Assembly (NCBI GenBank): GCA_021029095.1
Contig: JAJOHG010000279.1
Span: forward strand, 1-33,882
Length of the DNA stretch: 33,882 bases
Direction: 5' to 3'
DNA from: Phellopilus nigrolimitatus
Taxonomy: Eukaryota > Basidiomycota > Agaricomycetes > Hymenochaetales > Hymenochaetaceae
Part shown: positions 10,174 through 20,389 of the stretch, in pieces
Numbering within the stretch: position 1 is the first letter of the stretch
Layout: the number at the start of each line of letters is the position of its first letter
The notes under the pieces: model-generated
What the model was told of the DNA's origin: nothing
What the model saw: the letters and a program-made list of their open reading frames with translations, nothing else
The model's database searches: none
Translations under genes and position numbers: made by a program

Positions 10174-12695
10174 ATGGACGTCGTGAAGGCCGTCGAGACA
10201 TACGTTTCTAAACTGTTGTCCACACCGAATGCTATCAAGGTCTTACTTCTCGATGCGCATACGGTATGCATTAAGCTATACCCCTTCATACGAGGTAACT
10301 TAGACACATGCATTAGACACCTATAGTTTCTCTGTCTGCAACGCAAAGCACTTTACTATCCCAACAAGTCTATCTGACCGACAAGATCGACAATCCGAAG
10401 CGCGAGCGCATGCCACATTTGAAATGCGTGTGCTTTTTACGCGCAGTGGAGGATAGTTTGGGTGCTTTGGAGGCGGAGCTACGCGAACCAAAGTATGGGG
10501 AGTATTACCTCTGTCAGTCAGTCGATCCGCGGATTTGTGCATCTCAGAATCGGTGCTGAATATTATTTCAATGGCAGACTTCAGCAATATCCTTACGAAG
10601 ACGGCGATAGAACGCCTTGCAGAAGCGGATGAATACGAAGTGGTACGAGAGGTGCAGGTGCGTTGTGTCTTCCTAGCCTAAATTTATCTTTATTGAATGC
10701 ATCTCGCAGGAATACTTTGCCGACTACGCGCCTATTCTCCCATCGTTGTTTTCGCTGAACCATGTGCCATCATCTGCCCACCCTCTCTATGGATCAAATC
10801 CACACTCCTGGAATCCAGATGCATTGGAGCGATCGGTGCAGGGCATAACAGCTGTTCTCTTAAGTTTGAAGAAGAAGCCAATCATTCGCTACGAGAAGAT
10901 GAGCGGAATGGCAAGGAAACTAGGCGGAGAAATCCATGTTAGTGAATTAGAAGACTTATCAACGCCTATTTTTTCTTATCTTTCGAGCACAGCATCGAAT
11001 GCAGAATGAATCTTCGCTTTTCGACTTCCGACTTACACAAATGCCTCCTCTTTTGTTAATTCTTGATCGCAGAAATGATCCTGTGACCCCTTTACTCTCA
11101 CAATGGACGTATCAAGCCATGGTACATGAGCTCATCGGTATACAAAATGGGAGAGTCGACCTCAGTCAAGCGCCTGGGATCCGTCCGGAGTTGAAGGTGC
11201 GTGCAGTAGCTTGCCTTTATTACTTGAAAAACATTGTCAGTACAAGAATCTCACGTTCGAGACAGGAAGTGACGCTTACGACGTCAACTGATCCTTTCTT
11301 CCAAGGACACCACCTTGCCACGTTCGGTGATCTCGGCACCTCGCTCAAATCATATGTCCAATCGTATCAATCTCGCTCTCTTGCACACTCCCCCTCTGCA
11401 ATAAACTCGATTGCAGACATGAAAAAATTCGTCGAAGAGTACCCTGAATTCAGGAAGCTGGGTGGGAACGTAAGCAAGCACGTTGCGCTAGTGGGAGAGC
11501 TAAGCCGGTTGGTGGAAAAGAACAAACTTCTCGATATGGGGGAAGTTGAGCAGGGACTCGCAACAACCGCAGGGACAGATCTAACGGCAAGCGTTTCTTC
11601 TAGATGTATCAATCGTATTTCTAATCTGAGCTTCGCAGGTTGTCCAGAACATAATACGTGATGGTGCTGTTTCTGCTCAGCAAAAACTTAGGATTGTAAT
11701 CCTTTTCGCATTAAGGTATCAAAAGACGAAAGCCAACGACATCGCAAACCTCATCAATCTCATGCTTGAAAATGGAGTAAAGAATCAGGATGCGAAGGTA
11801 CGCTATCATATTTCTCTCTCCGGCCCGTCTCCGTTTAGAACAGATTTTACAGCTTGTTTACGGGTTTTTGAACATCGCTGGTTCAGATCAACGTCAGGAC
11901 GACTTATTTTCCACCGAGACTCTTTTAGCAAAAGGCTTCAGTGCGTTAAAGGGACTGAAGGTATTGCGGCATTTTTTACTATGTCGTTAAAATATGATTC
12001 ATTGGTCACTTTATTATAGGGTGTTGAGAACGTGTATACGCAGCACAACCCCCACATTTCCCAGACTCTCGAAAATCTACTGAAAGGTCGTCTGAGGGAG
12101 ACATCCTATCCCTTCGTGGAGAGTCCGGGGCCAAACGCGAGCTTGCAACGGTCAGTCGCATTGAGATCTCGCTTGTGTTATTTTCTAACATGCGATCTGC
12201 TAGACCACAGGATGTGATCATTTTCATGATTGGGGGTACGACGTACGAGGAGGCTCGTGTTGTCTCCCTTTTGAATCAAGACTTGAGCTCTGGTAGCGGG
12301 CCTCCGGGATCTGCGACAGCCTCCGCAGCAGGGACACGAATTCTGCTCGGCGGTACGACCGTACACAACTCCAGCAGGTAATGATTAGATTTCTTAATTA
12401 TTCTCCGCGATAGTCCTGAAGCCAAATCCCTGTTAGTTTCCTAGATATGGTTAGAAGCGCGGTAGTTGGCTTTCCCGCGACCGTGTATGATCCGCCACCG
12501 GAAACACCGTCGAATGCACCTGCGCTTAATTTGACTTTAGGAAACGTCAATGTTAGTCTTGGTGGTGCCAACACTGGTGTATTTCGCACGGATGGCAGGA
12601 GTGGGCCAAGTGTGCAAACGGATGGGCTGAGAGATGGTGTTCGGAATTTACTGGGGAAGGTGAGGGAAGGCGTCGATCGGATTGGTCTTCAATAA
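10174..12695 (+). CDS. VPS45: Vps45, Sec1/Munc18 (SM) family vesicle-fusion regulator
   Basis: Eleven exons: 10174-10263, 10317-10512, 10578-10657, 10710-10937, 10993-11196, 11266-11592, 11639-11797, 11844-11960, 12020-12150, 12204-12377, 12437-12695. They give 654 residues, close to the family's usual 550-600 plus extra loops. Family blocks appear in order: [48 protein letters not shown] with [78 protein letters not shown] and [19 protein letters not shown] proteins bind syntaxins; Vps45 works with the Tlg2/syntaxin-16 type at endosomes and the trans-Golgi. A Gly/Ser insert (about 12290-12330) and a roughly 60-residue C-terminal extension look lineage-specific. The end of exon 6 is ambiguous: a GC donor at 11587 or a GT donor at 11593 both keep frame. 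Confidence 0.95.
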
Positions 12696-12996
12696 CGTCT
12701 GTAAATTGTGATCTTTCTCGCTCGTATATACCTTTCTGCGACCTGCGATTTTACAAGACGCTTGTTTTTGACGCGGGATTGTAATCAAATAAAGATTGCC
12801 GCAACAGAAGACGCGTACGGAAGTAGTCCACGAACGGAAGATCTGCGGCGGGTTGAGCGGCAACGCGCTGTGCAGCCTGTGCTCTTGGACACGTAGACAC
12901 TCGCTCGTCACGCAACCTCTTTACCTCGACGCCTACTATCTGTGGCATCTCCTCCTTCCACTCTCTCTTTATTGATTATTGTTCCTGGTTGGCAAC
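12696..12996. other. VPS45-ERV46 intergenic spacer
   Basis: This 300-bp spacer lies between tandem genes. AATAAA at 12788-12793, about 93 bp after the VPS45 stop, is a candidate polyadenylation signal. The segment 12940-12980 is pyrimidine-rich just before the ERV46 ATG and likely holds its transcription start. Confidence 0.5.
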
Positions 12997-14757
12997 ATGG
13001 CGAAGGGCTTATTTGGAGGTCTCAAGGGCGTCGATGCCTTTGGCAAGGCAAGTTACGGCCTCAAGACACCGCGCTCTACACACAGAGCTTATTTGCGCGA
13101 AATATATAGACAATGGAGGATGTGAAGGTCAAGACGAGAACAGGAGCCTTCTGTGAGTATAACATGTCGTTGTGCTACAGTTAGGACCCTGACAAGCCCT
13201 GCAACTCAGTGACCATCCTTTCGGCTGCTATTATTCTGGCCTTCAGCACGATCGAGTTTTTGGATTACCGTCGCGTCAACTTAGACACGTCAATTGTCGT
13301 CGACAAAAGTCGCGGAGAACGACTGACTGTGCAAATGAATGTGACGTTTCCGAAAGTGCCTTGCTATTGTGTGTCTGTCGCCACAACTCCGCCCGCTGTT
13401 CCTACCGAACTGACATGACCCTTGTCGCGTAGTGTTGAGTCTCGATGTTATGGACATCAGTGGCGAACAGCAAAGAGACCTCGCGCACAACATCATCAAG
13501 ACGCGTCTCGCCGAGTCTGGCATCCCCGTCCCGGATTCTCACAGCGCGGAGCTGCGCAACAAGCTCGATGTCATGAATGATCAGACGAAGGACGGCTACT
13601 GTGGCTCATGCTATGGCGGCGTGGGGCCCGAGAACGGTTGCTGTAATACGTGCGAGGAGGTCCGCACTGCGTATGTGAATAAGGGGTGGAGTTTCAACAA
13701 CCCGGACGCGATCGAGCAGGTGGGTAAACTACCGCTAGATTTCGATATATGATGCCAATCCTTAAGTATCATCAAGTGCGCACGGGAACACTGGTCAGAC
13801 AAGCTCAAAGAGCAGGCGACGGAGGGTTGCAACATCTCGGGTCGCATTCGGGTCAATAAAGTCATTGGAAACCTGCACCTCTCGCCTGGTCGCTCCTTCC
13901 AGACCAACTACATGAATATTCATGAGCTGGTACCGTACTTGAAAGAAGATGGGGGACGCCACGACTTCGGCCACACCATTTATGATCTCTCGTTCGAGGC
14001 GGACGATGAGTACAACTTCTCCAAGAAGGAGAAGGGTAAGCAAATGAAAAAGAAGCTTGGCCTTGACGGGAACCCGCTGGATGGTGCTGTTGGAATTGTA
14101 GGCCTTTTTTTTTGAAATTGTATACGCCGAAAAGCTTATGCATGCTTTGAATTACTAGGCCAGATCTCCCCAGTACATGTTTCAGTACTTTTTAAAGGTC
14201 GTGTCGACTAAATTCGAACTCCTCGATGGACAGACGGTGCGTTTCCCATGGAGGAAAAGGCTGTTTTCGTCACTTGTGTTCATGCAGATTAAAAACCAGG
14301 TGAAAACGCATCAATATAGCGCGACCCACTTCGAGCGCGACCTCGCTTCCGGAGCCCAGAGTCAGACGAAAGAAGGCGTTCACATTACGCACGCAAACAC
14401 GGGCATGCCAGGTGAGCATCCAAGCATTTTCTAATGTAGAATTCATGTAATTTAACTTGAATCAATAGGTCTGTTTATCAACTATGAGATCTCTCCTCTT
14501 CTCGTCGTGCACAGTGAGACTCGACAGTCTTTCGCACACTTCCTCACCTCGTAAGTCTAAATTTGTATTTCGTTTTAATTTGCACGCAAGATTCTAACCG
14601 TTTTGCGATCGGCATTAGGACGTGCGCCATCGTTGGTGGTGTCCTTACCATAGCGACTATCGTAGACAGCGTACTGTTTGCAACGGGGAAGAGGCTGAAG
14701 AAAGGTGCTGTAGCAAGTGTTGGTGGTAATGGGTACAGCAGTAGCAAGCTCATGTAA
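12997..14757 (+). CDS. ERV46: Erv46/ERGIC3-type cargo receptor of COPII vesicles
   Basis: Nine exons: 12997-13047, 13110-13152, 13210-13368, 13433-13719, 13777-14097, 14159-14236, 14288-14411, 14469-14550, 14619-14757. They give 427 residues, the usual length. The N-terminus carries the family pattern (GLKGVDAFGKTMEDVKVKT) before TM1 (about residues 32-49). The long lumenal domain has the cysteine cluster GYCGSCYGG and GCCNTCEEVR, then GCNISGRIRVNKVIGNLHLSPG, and TM2 lies at about 384-403. Erv46 with Erv41 cycles between ER and Golgi and retrieves escaped ER proteins. Intron 1 begins GCAAGT, a GC-AG intron: the only GT nearby (13052) would break frame. The C-terminus is Gly/Ser-rich with KRLKKG but no terminal dilysine. 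Confidence 0.95.
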
Positions 14758-15396
14758 TGCCGTCTATATTATATTGGTGGAAGGGATTTCTATGTATTAT
14801 TTTTCCTGCGTTGATATTTCGGCTTCGATGTCAATAAGTTTACATCCGCTTGCAAGAAAGAACGAGGACAGTGGTTCCATATTACAGACTTGATTCCATA
14901 CGCCTCTCTCAGTGAACCGAAGCCACAGCATGAATAAAGATGAAGAGATGGATAAAACCAGTCGTCAAAAGAAGAGATATACAATGAAGCATTGCATCGG
15001 CGAAGAATATGTATGAATCAGAACTTCGGAAAAAAAAGTGCGCAGGATGCTAGACTGCGCGACAGTCATTATATCATCTGCGGCCTGCCGCCTTCCTCCC
15101 CACTTGTATGAATATGTGCCAACAACCACCTTCTACAGTGTCCTTGAAAGTACATGTCTTCCGAGGGAAGGGCTGCGCATAAACTTAATAGCAATAGAAT
15201 CAGAATTTGTATAGAAGTCCGTTTACATCAGAATACGCGGCAGTGGCGGCACAAGATATTAGAATAAATTCCTTCAATATGGAACTATCCACTGCGAGAT
15301 GACGCGAGTTTGGCTTAATCCGTGGGTTCATTATGACCAGTCACATTAGTTTTGCGAATGATTGTAAAAGAGTTTGACAAAGGTCAAAAAGGCACG
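14758..15396. other. Spacer between ERV46 and the tRNA gene
   Basis: There is no gene here. It begins with the ERV46 3' UTR. Frames are short, with stops throughout. No additional tRNA or repeat was recognised. Confidence 0.5.
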
Positions 15397-15402
15397 AAAA
15401 AA
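15397..15402 (-). terminator. RNA polymerase III terminator of tRNA-Gly
   Basis: A run of six A on the plus strand is T6 on the minus strand, about 20 nt past the 3' end of the tRNA. This is the expected pol III stop signal. Confidence 0.7.
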
Positions 15403-15421
15403 GCCAACGTTACCCATTGCA

Positions 15422-15511
15422 TGCATTAAGAGGGAATCGAACCCCCGGCGGGTCGAAACCTTCTGGGTCCCGCTATGGCAACGACCCAGGTTACCACTAC
15501 CCCATTAATGC
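15422..15511 (-). tRNA. tRNA-Gly (anticodon GCC) with a 19-nt intron
   Basis: Read on the minus strand, the 7-bp acceptor stem is GCATTAA paired perfectly with TTAATGC, followed by discriminator A. The D-arm is GGGT AGTGGTA ACCT, the anticodon stem GGTCG/CGACC, the loop TTGCCA-intron-T, the variable loop CGCC, and the T-arm GGGGG TTCGATT CCCTC. The intron (TAGCGGGACC..., 19 nt) sits after position 37, the canonical place for nuclear tRNA introns. The mature tRNA is 71 nt, normal for Gly. The internal B box GGTTCGATTCC is intact. The 5' end lies 16 bp from MITE 2. Confidence 0.93.
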
Positions 15512-15527
15512 ATCGAAATTGTGTCTA

Positions 15528-15959
15528 AAGGTGGGTAGACAGTCTACGGCCCCCCTAAATAAGGAAAGTCATTCCCGTGTGCATCGCCTGCACGTTCACA
15601 TCGTTGCATTCATCTTAGAAAAGACTAAACATGTCTAAGTATGAACACCCTCTCTTCAAACATATGTATTGAAAATACAACATGTACACAGTCGATTCGA
15701 GGTTGCACCGCTCGCTTTCCAATTCTGTCACGTGAGTTCGGTCGTAGTTCTGGTCATTGAATCTCAAGCTCCGTTGCAGGCCCGACAAAGGCCCTGCCAC
15801 AAATACTAGATACAATAAAGTACAATTTTGGGTAATTTGAGCTGGCAGTGTATTGTAGGCAATGGTGAATGACAACGGAGGATGTGAATGAGTGTGTACG
15901 ACGCGGACGGGAACCACCTTCCTTATTTAGGGGGGCTGTAGACTTTCTACACCCACCTG
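15528..15959. mobile_element. MITE 2, same family, beside the tRNA gene
   Basis: The 432-bp element has about 40-bp terminal inverted repeats. The right end read inward is CAGGTGGGTGTAGAAAGTCT; the left end is the same with small changes (first C to A, a short gap). The inner part CCCCCCTAAATAAGGAA is identical in both arms. It is flanked by TA at 15526-15527 and 15960-15961. There is no transposase. A 100-codon minus-strand frame inside has no protein character. The degraded left end suggests an older insertion than MITE 1. It lies immediately 5' of tRNA-Gly. Confidence 0.85.
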
Positions 15960-16417
15960 TATAAATTATTTATAAGTAGCAGTCAAAATAAATATGTACT
16001 TATCTACACAGAAACTGCCCTGACAGAATCGCGGGCCGGATTCAAACGAAATGTCATCTCACGATGATTGGCCGAACTATCAACCGTAGGCGCCTTTACT
16101 TACCAGGTACCTCGTGTAAAACCTGCGCAAGCGCGGCGGCGATTCGGCGGACCAGTACTTCAAGTCGACGGAGCTCATCGCGGGCGTGAAAGACATGCGC
16201 TTCCAGGCGCTCATGCTCAGCATTACCAAGATCGACAACATGGTATTTATGAGCGACATGTACCTCTAGCGAATTGAGATTTTGAAACTCATCTTTTCTT
16301 TTGCCTTTCGAAATTGTAGGAAATACAACGCGATCGTCCAGTCGAGTATCACCATCCGCAAGCGCTACGACCTCCTCGGTTTGTCCCAAATTCTACCCTT
16401 TCCCATACGTTCATATC

Positions 16418-16932
16418 TACAATTGATTATCTCATAACGAATAAGCTACTAATGCATAATATCTAATAATGCATAAAAAATCTGGGAACCGACCTCGTCC
16501 CAGCCTAAATATGCAAGATATCTACTATATAATATTTATGCATACAGGTGGATTTAATAAGTTACGGACCGGCCGAAAAAGGAAATTGTTCGTGCCAGCT
16601 CTTGAGCACCCTTGCAATGCCAGTTTTTTCAAGGGTATGGCTCCTGCGGCTTGACTGCGGAACAAATCAACAAGAACCACAATGATTATGAGGTTTCTAT
16701 TTGGTGCGTCGAGATTTTTTATCACATATGAGCAGTGAGATCCACAATTTTGACGCGCGTCGACACACCTTCCTTTTTCGGCCGGTCCGTAACTTTTTAA
16801 ATCCACCTGTATAACGAAATGTATTTTTTAAATCATTTAAAAGTCATTTAAATCTCTTTACTATTGCATGATATCTATTAATGCGAAGGAAATTCTGGAA
16901 CGAGCGTATGCATTATGAGATAATCAACTGTA
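16418..16932. repeat. Outer inverted repeat enclosing MITE 3
   Basis: Twenty bases at 16418-16437 (TACAATTGATTATCTCATAA) are the reverse complement of 16913-16932 with one mismatch. The two arms enclose 475 bp that include MITE 3 and A/T-rich sequence with repeated AATGCAT motifs. It may be the ends of an older element into which MITE 3 inserted, or a local duplication. No target duplication could be defined. Confidence 0.6.
16545..16809. mobile_element. MITE 3, same family, TA target duplication
   Basis: The 265-bp element has about 40-bp terminal inverted repeats with one mismatch (16545-16584 and 16770-16809). It starts CAGGTGGATTTAATAAG and ends in the complement. TA flanks it at 16543-16544 and 16810-16811. 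The inner repeat segment CCGAAAAAGGAA is the same as in MITE 1. There is no coding capacity. It lies in what appears to be an intron of a decayed gene. Confidence 0.9.
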
Positions 16933-17242
16933 AATTGACCCGTCAACCCCAGATCACGTCCGATTCGCGCGCCGAGATCGACGCTAAGATCGCTGCAGGC
17001 TGTTTCACGAATGGGAAGCAGATTGCCCAGGCAGACCTTGCCAAGACGGTTGGCGTACATGGGAGAAAGCGGATCATTGAACACTTTTTCTCCCTTTCCT
17101 TCGGCTGGTCTAGCGCTCGGTGCGGAAACAAATGGAGTGGGCTGTGATATTTCTCGAGTAACCCCTTCTGTATGCTGTACGATAATCTACAAAGAAATAA
17201 GAAGTCCTACTGATAGCTTTATATTTTAAGCTCCTTATAAGT

Positions 17243-19081
17243 TCACCGTGCTGGTTCAATTGGGTACCACTTGTTGAAGAGCATCTCCGGGTCGTACTTC
17301 TTTTTGAGTCGCTGGAGGCGCGGGTAGTTGTCTCTGAATAATGCCTGCGAGCGGCTGAAGGGAACGTTCTCGTCTCCGACTAATTAAAGAAAAGAAAAAC
17401 ATTAGTTGATAATTTATCGAAGTTACCCATGAGTAGCGTGAACGTACTGAAATTCGCATATGCCTTCTCCTTCGCCTCAACAGGGTCCGCCTCGCCGCTA
17501 ACCAGGACGTCCACAAACTTGCTCGCCATCTCGCGCACGCCCTGGGATTTCTCCGCTGCGCCGGGCTCGTTATCCCAAAACGCAGCGCTGACCGCCCAGG
17601 CGTGTGGCGTGCGGTTGTTGAACGCCGTCGCGTCGCTTGGCACACTACTGACCTTATCTTGATTCGTAAAAAAGGATCCGGCCATTATGCGCAGGTCGCT
17701 CCGCGGCTCAGTCTCTGCGACGAAGGTATTATAGAGCTTCTCAGCGACGGCAACGTTATAGCCTGCGACGGACGCGCCCTTTTCGTAGGTGTACTGCCCA
17801 TGGAAAGAGCCTGGATTCTGCATATACGAAGTTATTGATCAGTAAAGACGCTAGGGGAGACGCGGGAAAAGAGGTCAGTTTCACCTGAAGAGTGTTCAAA
17901 AGCTCATACGGTATTTCTTTTGTTTGGTCGATTGGATCTGGGAGATTTGCTTAATTGGGGGAGCGCAAATGTCTAGGTGTAGATCCCTCACTCAGGTCGA
18001 GGAAGTCCTTGTATACATTCCTTCCCTCTTCTTCTGAGCCATTGTGGAAGACGATAATAACGACAGCCGGCTGACCAAAGAAAGGCACCGTTAGCTTGAG
18101 GATATACGCTGATCTATCGAATTTGACTCACGATACGTTCGGCTGTAGGAAGCCACGTCGTCATTTGAAACAGACTTTCCTTCGGAGACGGGAATCCCCG
18201 CGCCAGCCATTTCTCCGTGATTTTCATGGACTCGACTGCCAAGGGGCCCGGAAAGGCCAAGATACCAGCGTAAACAGTCTTTCGCTGCTCGTGCAGCCTA
18301 AACACGAATTCGGTACAGACGCCAAAGTTACTACCGCCGCCCCTGATCGCCCAGAAAAGGTCCTCGTTTTCGGTCTCGTTAGTTGTGACGATAGATTCAT
18401 TCGCCAGGACCATTTTCGCCTTACGAAAGGACAATGATCAGTTACCTTAGGGGTTTTTTTTTGAGATACGGCCGATGAAGACTTACTTGCACGAGATTAT
18501 CGATAGTGTGTCCATGCGCGGATGTAAGATATCCAAATCCTCCTCCAAGAGTAAGACTTTGATGCCTTTAGTAGGTTTATATCGAAGGAAAGGCAGTATA
18601 TTCACCCTCCCACACCGGTCTTGAAGAGTAATATCAGTGTACGGATCTGAAGAAGAAATTAGAATAGGACAAGAAAGAAACTTACGTGGTTCACTGTGCC
18701 TCCAACTGTTGCCAGACCAAACCTGATCGCAGCATTGTCGACCGCTCCCCAGAGCGCACCGCCACCAACATATGCGAGCTTTTTCTCCGAGTCAATGCGA
18801 ACACCGTTGATGAATCTTGAAAGATCGATGACGAGTCCGCCTTCACTAGATGAAGCGCCTGGGGTACTATGTCCGCCGCCGCGGATCGCGAGCGGCAGCT
18901 TCTCTGCAGTCGCGTACTTTATGGCACGCGATACATCGTCTTCGTCTCTGACGAACGCGACGATCTTGGCGCGCCGAACAGCTTGGGCCGCCCAGCGAAA
19001 TATGGCCTTTTCATATTCCGGATGGTCAGGTGTGACGATGTCGCCTTTGAAAGAACTTTGGAATTGCGTGAAGGAGGACAT
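17243..19081 (-). CDS. FAD-linked oxidoreductase, berberine-bridge-enzyme-like
   Basis: Eight exons: 19081-18686, 18619-18606, 18556-18487, 18419-18132, 18070-17992, 17937-17885, 17817-17448, 17379-17243. They give 468 residues. The PCMH-type FAD domain has LPLAIRGGGHSTPG (His71, expected site of covalent FAD attachment), VIDLSRFINGVRID, then VGGTVNHTGVGGLTLGGGFG and DLFWAIRGGGSNFGV. The C-terminal BBE segment is YPRLQRLKKKYDPEMLFNKW. The second attachment cysteine of bicovalent members is absent, so a single His link is expected. No signal peptide is visible, which suggests intracellular oxidation of an unknown alcohol, sugar or alkaloid-like substrate. Exon 2 is a 14-nt micro-exon encoding TGVGG. 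An upstream in-frame extension to 19210 exists, but MSSF at 19081 is the natural start. Confidence 0.92.
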
Positions 19082-19778
19082 GATGGAGTGAGCACCGCGA
19101 ATCGTGTCGATGCGTCTAGTTGAAGGACGAATCCAATATGCAGCTTTATAGGCAGGCGATATGGATGATTGGGACTCATGTTGAACCCCATTCGCTCCGG
19201 CATCTCGCACGAATTCGCTCGGCGAGCGGCGTGGAAGCCATCAAGTTATCGGTGCAGGTGAGCGCAGATTTGCGCGGACAACCAATCTATATGTAGAGCG
19301 AGCATGATAGGCATGAGGGATTGTCGACCCACTTTCATATCACTTCAAATGGTAAGCACAGTGATGGCTTTTCATGATGTGGCTGTTACGTGAGCGCGCT
19401 GTTCGCGAGTTCCCAAATACTGCCCTCCAAGGGGCAACTGAATCCCACGACATCGCTATGTGAACCAGCATGCATGAATTCGAGATTTGGTGGCAAACAA
19501 ACTCACTGCATCTGAGGAAGTATGTTTGAAATTTTGGACGATCGTACGGGCAACAGCATGCAAAAGTTGAGACATTCTAGTTGTGTTCCGTTTCGCAGAT
19601 ACGCTTGTCTTGGCTCTGAATTCTCTTTTAACTGGTCTGGGGATTCTGATCGTCCTGAAGAATTCTTTCGACCTTATACCATCCCTGATCCTTGCCACTT
19701 TCTAGTCTATGCTCAGAACTCGTCTCCAAATCACCGCGGAAATGCGGAAATCAGCGACCTACTGCTCGTGTAGAGGCC
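19082..19778. other. Promoter side of the FAD oxidoreductase
   Basis: There is no supported gene. The minus-strand promoter of the FAD oxidoreductase should lie in the first few hundred bases. Short frames on both strands lack motifs. Confidence 0.45.
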
Positions 19779-20240
19779 ATGAAGATATTCAAAGGAGTTC
19801 TCAAAGACGGCGTTCTCGGTATCGATGTTGGCCTAGAAGAGATAGACCCGAGGTGCCTGGAAGAAGGCATCACGAAGAAGTGGTATACGTTGCAGAGATT
19901 CTGTGTTGAGTCGCCATTTGTATTTGGACTTAGCGAGAATTCGATGCGCGTCGGATGTCCCAGCCTTGCATCGTCCGGTACAATGCCGCCCAACCTCATC
20001 GACGGATGGCCTATTTGGACATTCCTTGCGCAGTTTGCTTTCATTGAAGGTACAGTAAGATGTGATTATAATTTTGCAGTGCTTAGTCCATTCTGCTGTT
20101 TATGTTCCGACAAACCACGGAATACGTCTCTAAGGGTGTGGAAGCAACTTCCTATCCATTGGAAATTCCTATTGTTACATGTCTTTTTGAAGCACTATTT
20201 GAGCAGAGGGTGGCACCGTCCAAGTCTCGCCAAGTCTTAA
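19779..20240 (+). CDS. Unidentified open frame, 153 codons
   Basis: An ATG at 19779 opens MKIFKGVLKDGVLGIDVGLE and continues through KKWYTLQRFCVESPFVFGLS to a stop at 20240. Codon choice in the first 80 codons looks coding, and the pattern faintly resembles a C2-like strand order, which is not enough to name it. The last 60 residues look non-coding, so a splice donor near 20050 (GGTACAGTAAG) may end a real exon. The opposite strand is also open over 19751-20044, so strand choice is uncertain. It lies between the FAD oxidoreductase and viperin genes. Confidence 0.3.
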   Translation: MKIFKGVLKDGVLGIDVGLEEIDPRCLEEGITKKWYTLQRFCVESPFVFGLSENSMRVGCPSLASSGTMPPNLIDGWPIWTFLAQFAFIEGTVRCDYNFAVLSPFCCLCSDKPRNTSLRVWKQLPIHWKFLLLHVFLKHYLSRGWHRPSLAKS

Positions 20241-20389
20241 TAAATATGGCAATTTATTTCATTCCACCTCACCCGCAATTGTTATCCTTGTTGCAGAGCT
20301 ATAATTATAATTTCCTGAGGAAAACAACTAAATGGTCCGTGGTGTACATATACGGCCCTGCAATCAACAAGCATTTATCATACATGTAG

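Larger units (their letters stand above)
16110..17080 (+). pseudogene. Decayed multi-exon gene interrupted by MITE 3
   Basis: Three coding-like blocks lie in order on the plus strand. The first (about 16125-16242) reads YFKSTELIAGVKDMRFQALM and on to ITKIDNM, ending at GTATTT. The second (16320-16378) reads KYNAIVQSSITIRKRYDLL before GTTTGT. The third, after CCCCAG (about 16952), reads ITSDSRAEIDAKIAAGCFTN and continues to about 17070. The phase of the first intron does not fit the second block: a one-base mismatch breaks the frame. The second intron would be about 570 nt, because it contains MITE 3 and an outer inverted repeat. The blocks have good codon character but the family was not identified. 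It may be a relic, or a gene with a misread join. Confidence 0.4.

Noticed and set aside
15615..15917. 100-codon minus-strand frame as a transposon protein
   Set aside because: It lies inside MITE 2, has no transposase motif such as DDE/D blocks, and is too short.
16525..16806. 93-codon minus-strand frame
   Set aside because: It coincides with MITE 3 and its inverted repeats; both ends of the frame are repeat sequence.
19751..20044. 97-codon minus-strand frame
   Set aside because: The opposite strand has better codon character and hydrophobic patterning; neither has a recognised domain, so only the plus-strand frame is listed, at low confidence.
1..20240. CRISPR array or prokaryotic operon features
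   Set aside because: No regularly spaced direct repeats were seen, and the spliceosomal introns show nuclear fungal DNA; ribosome-binding sites and rho-independent terminators are not expected.
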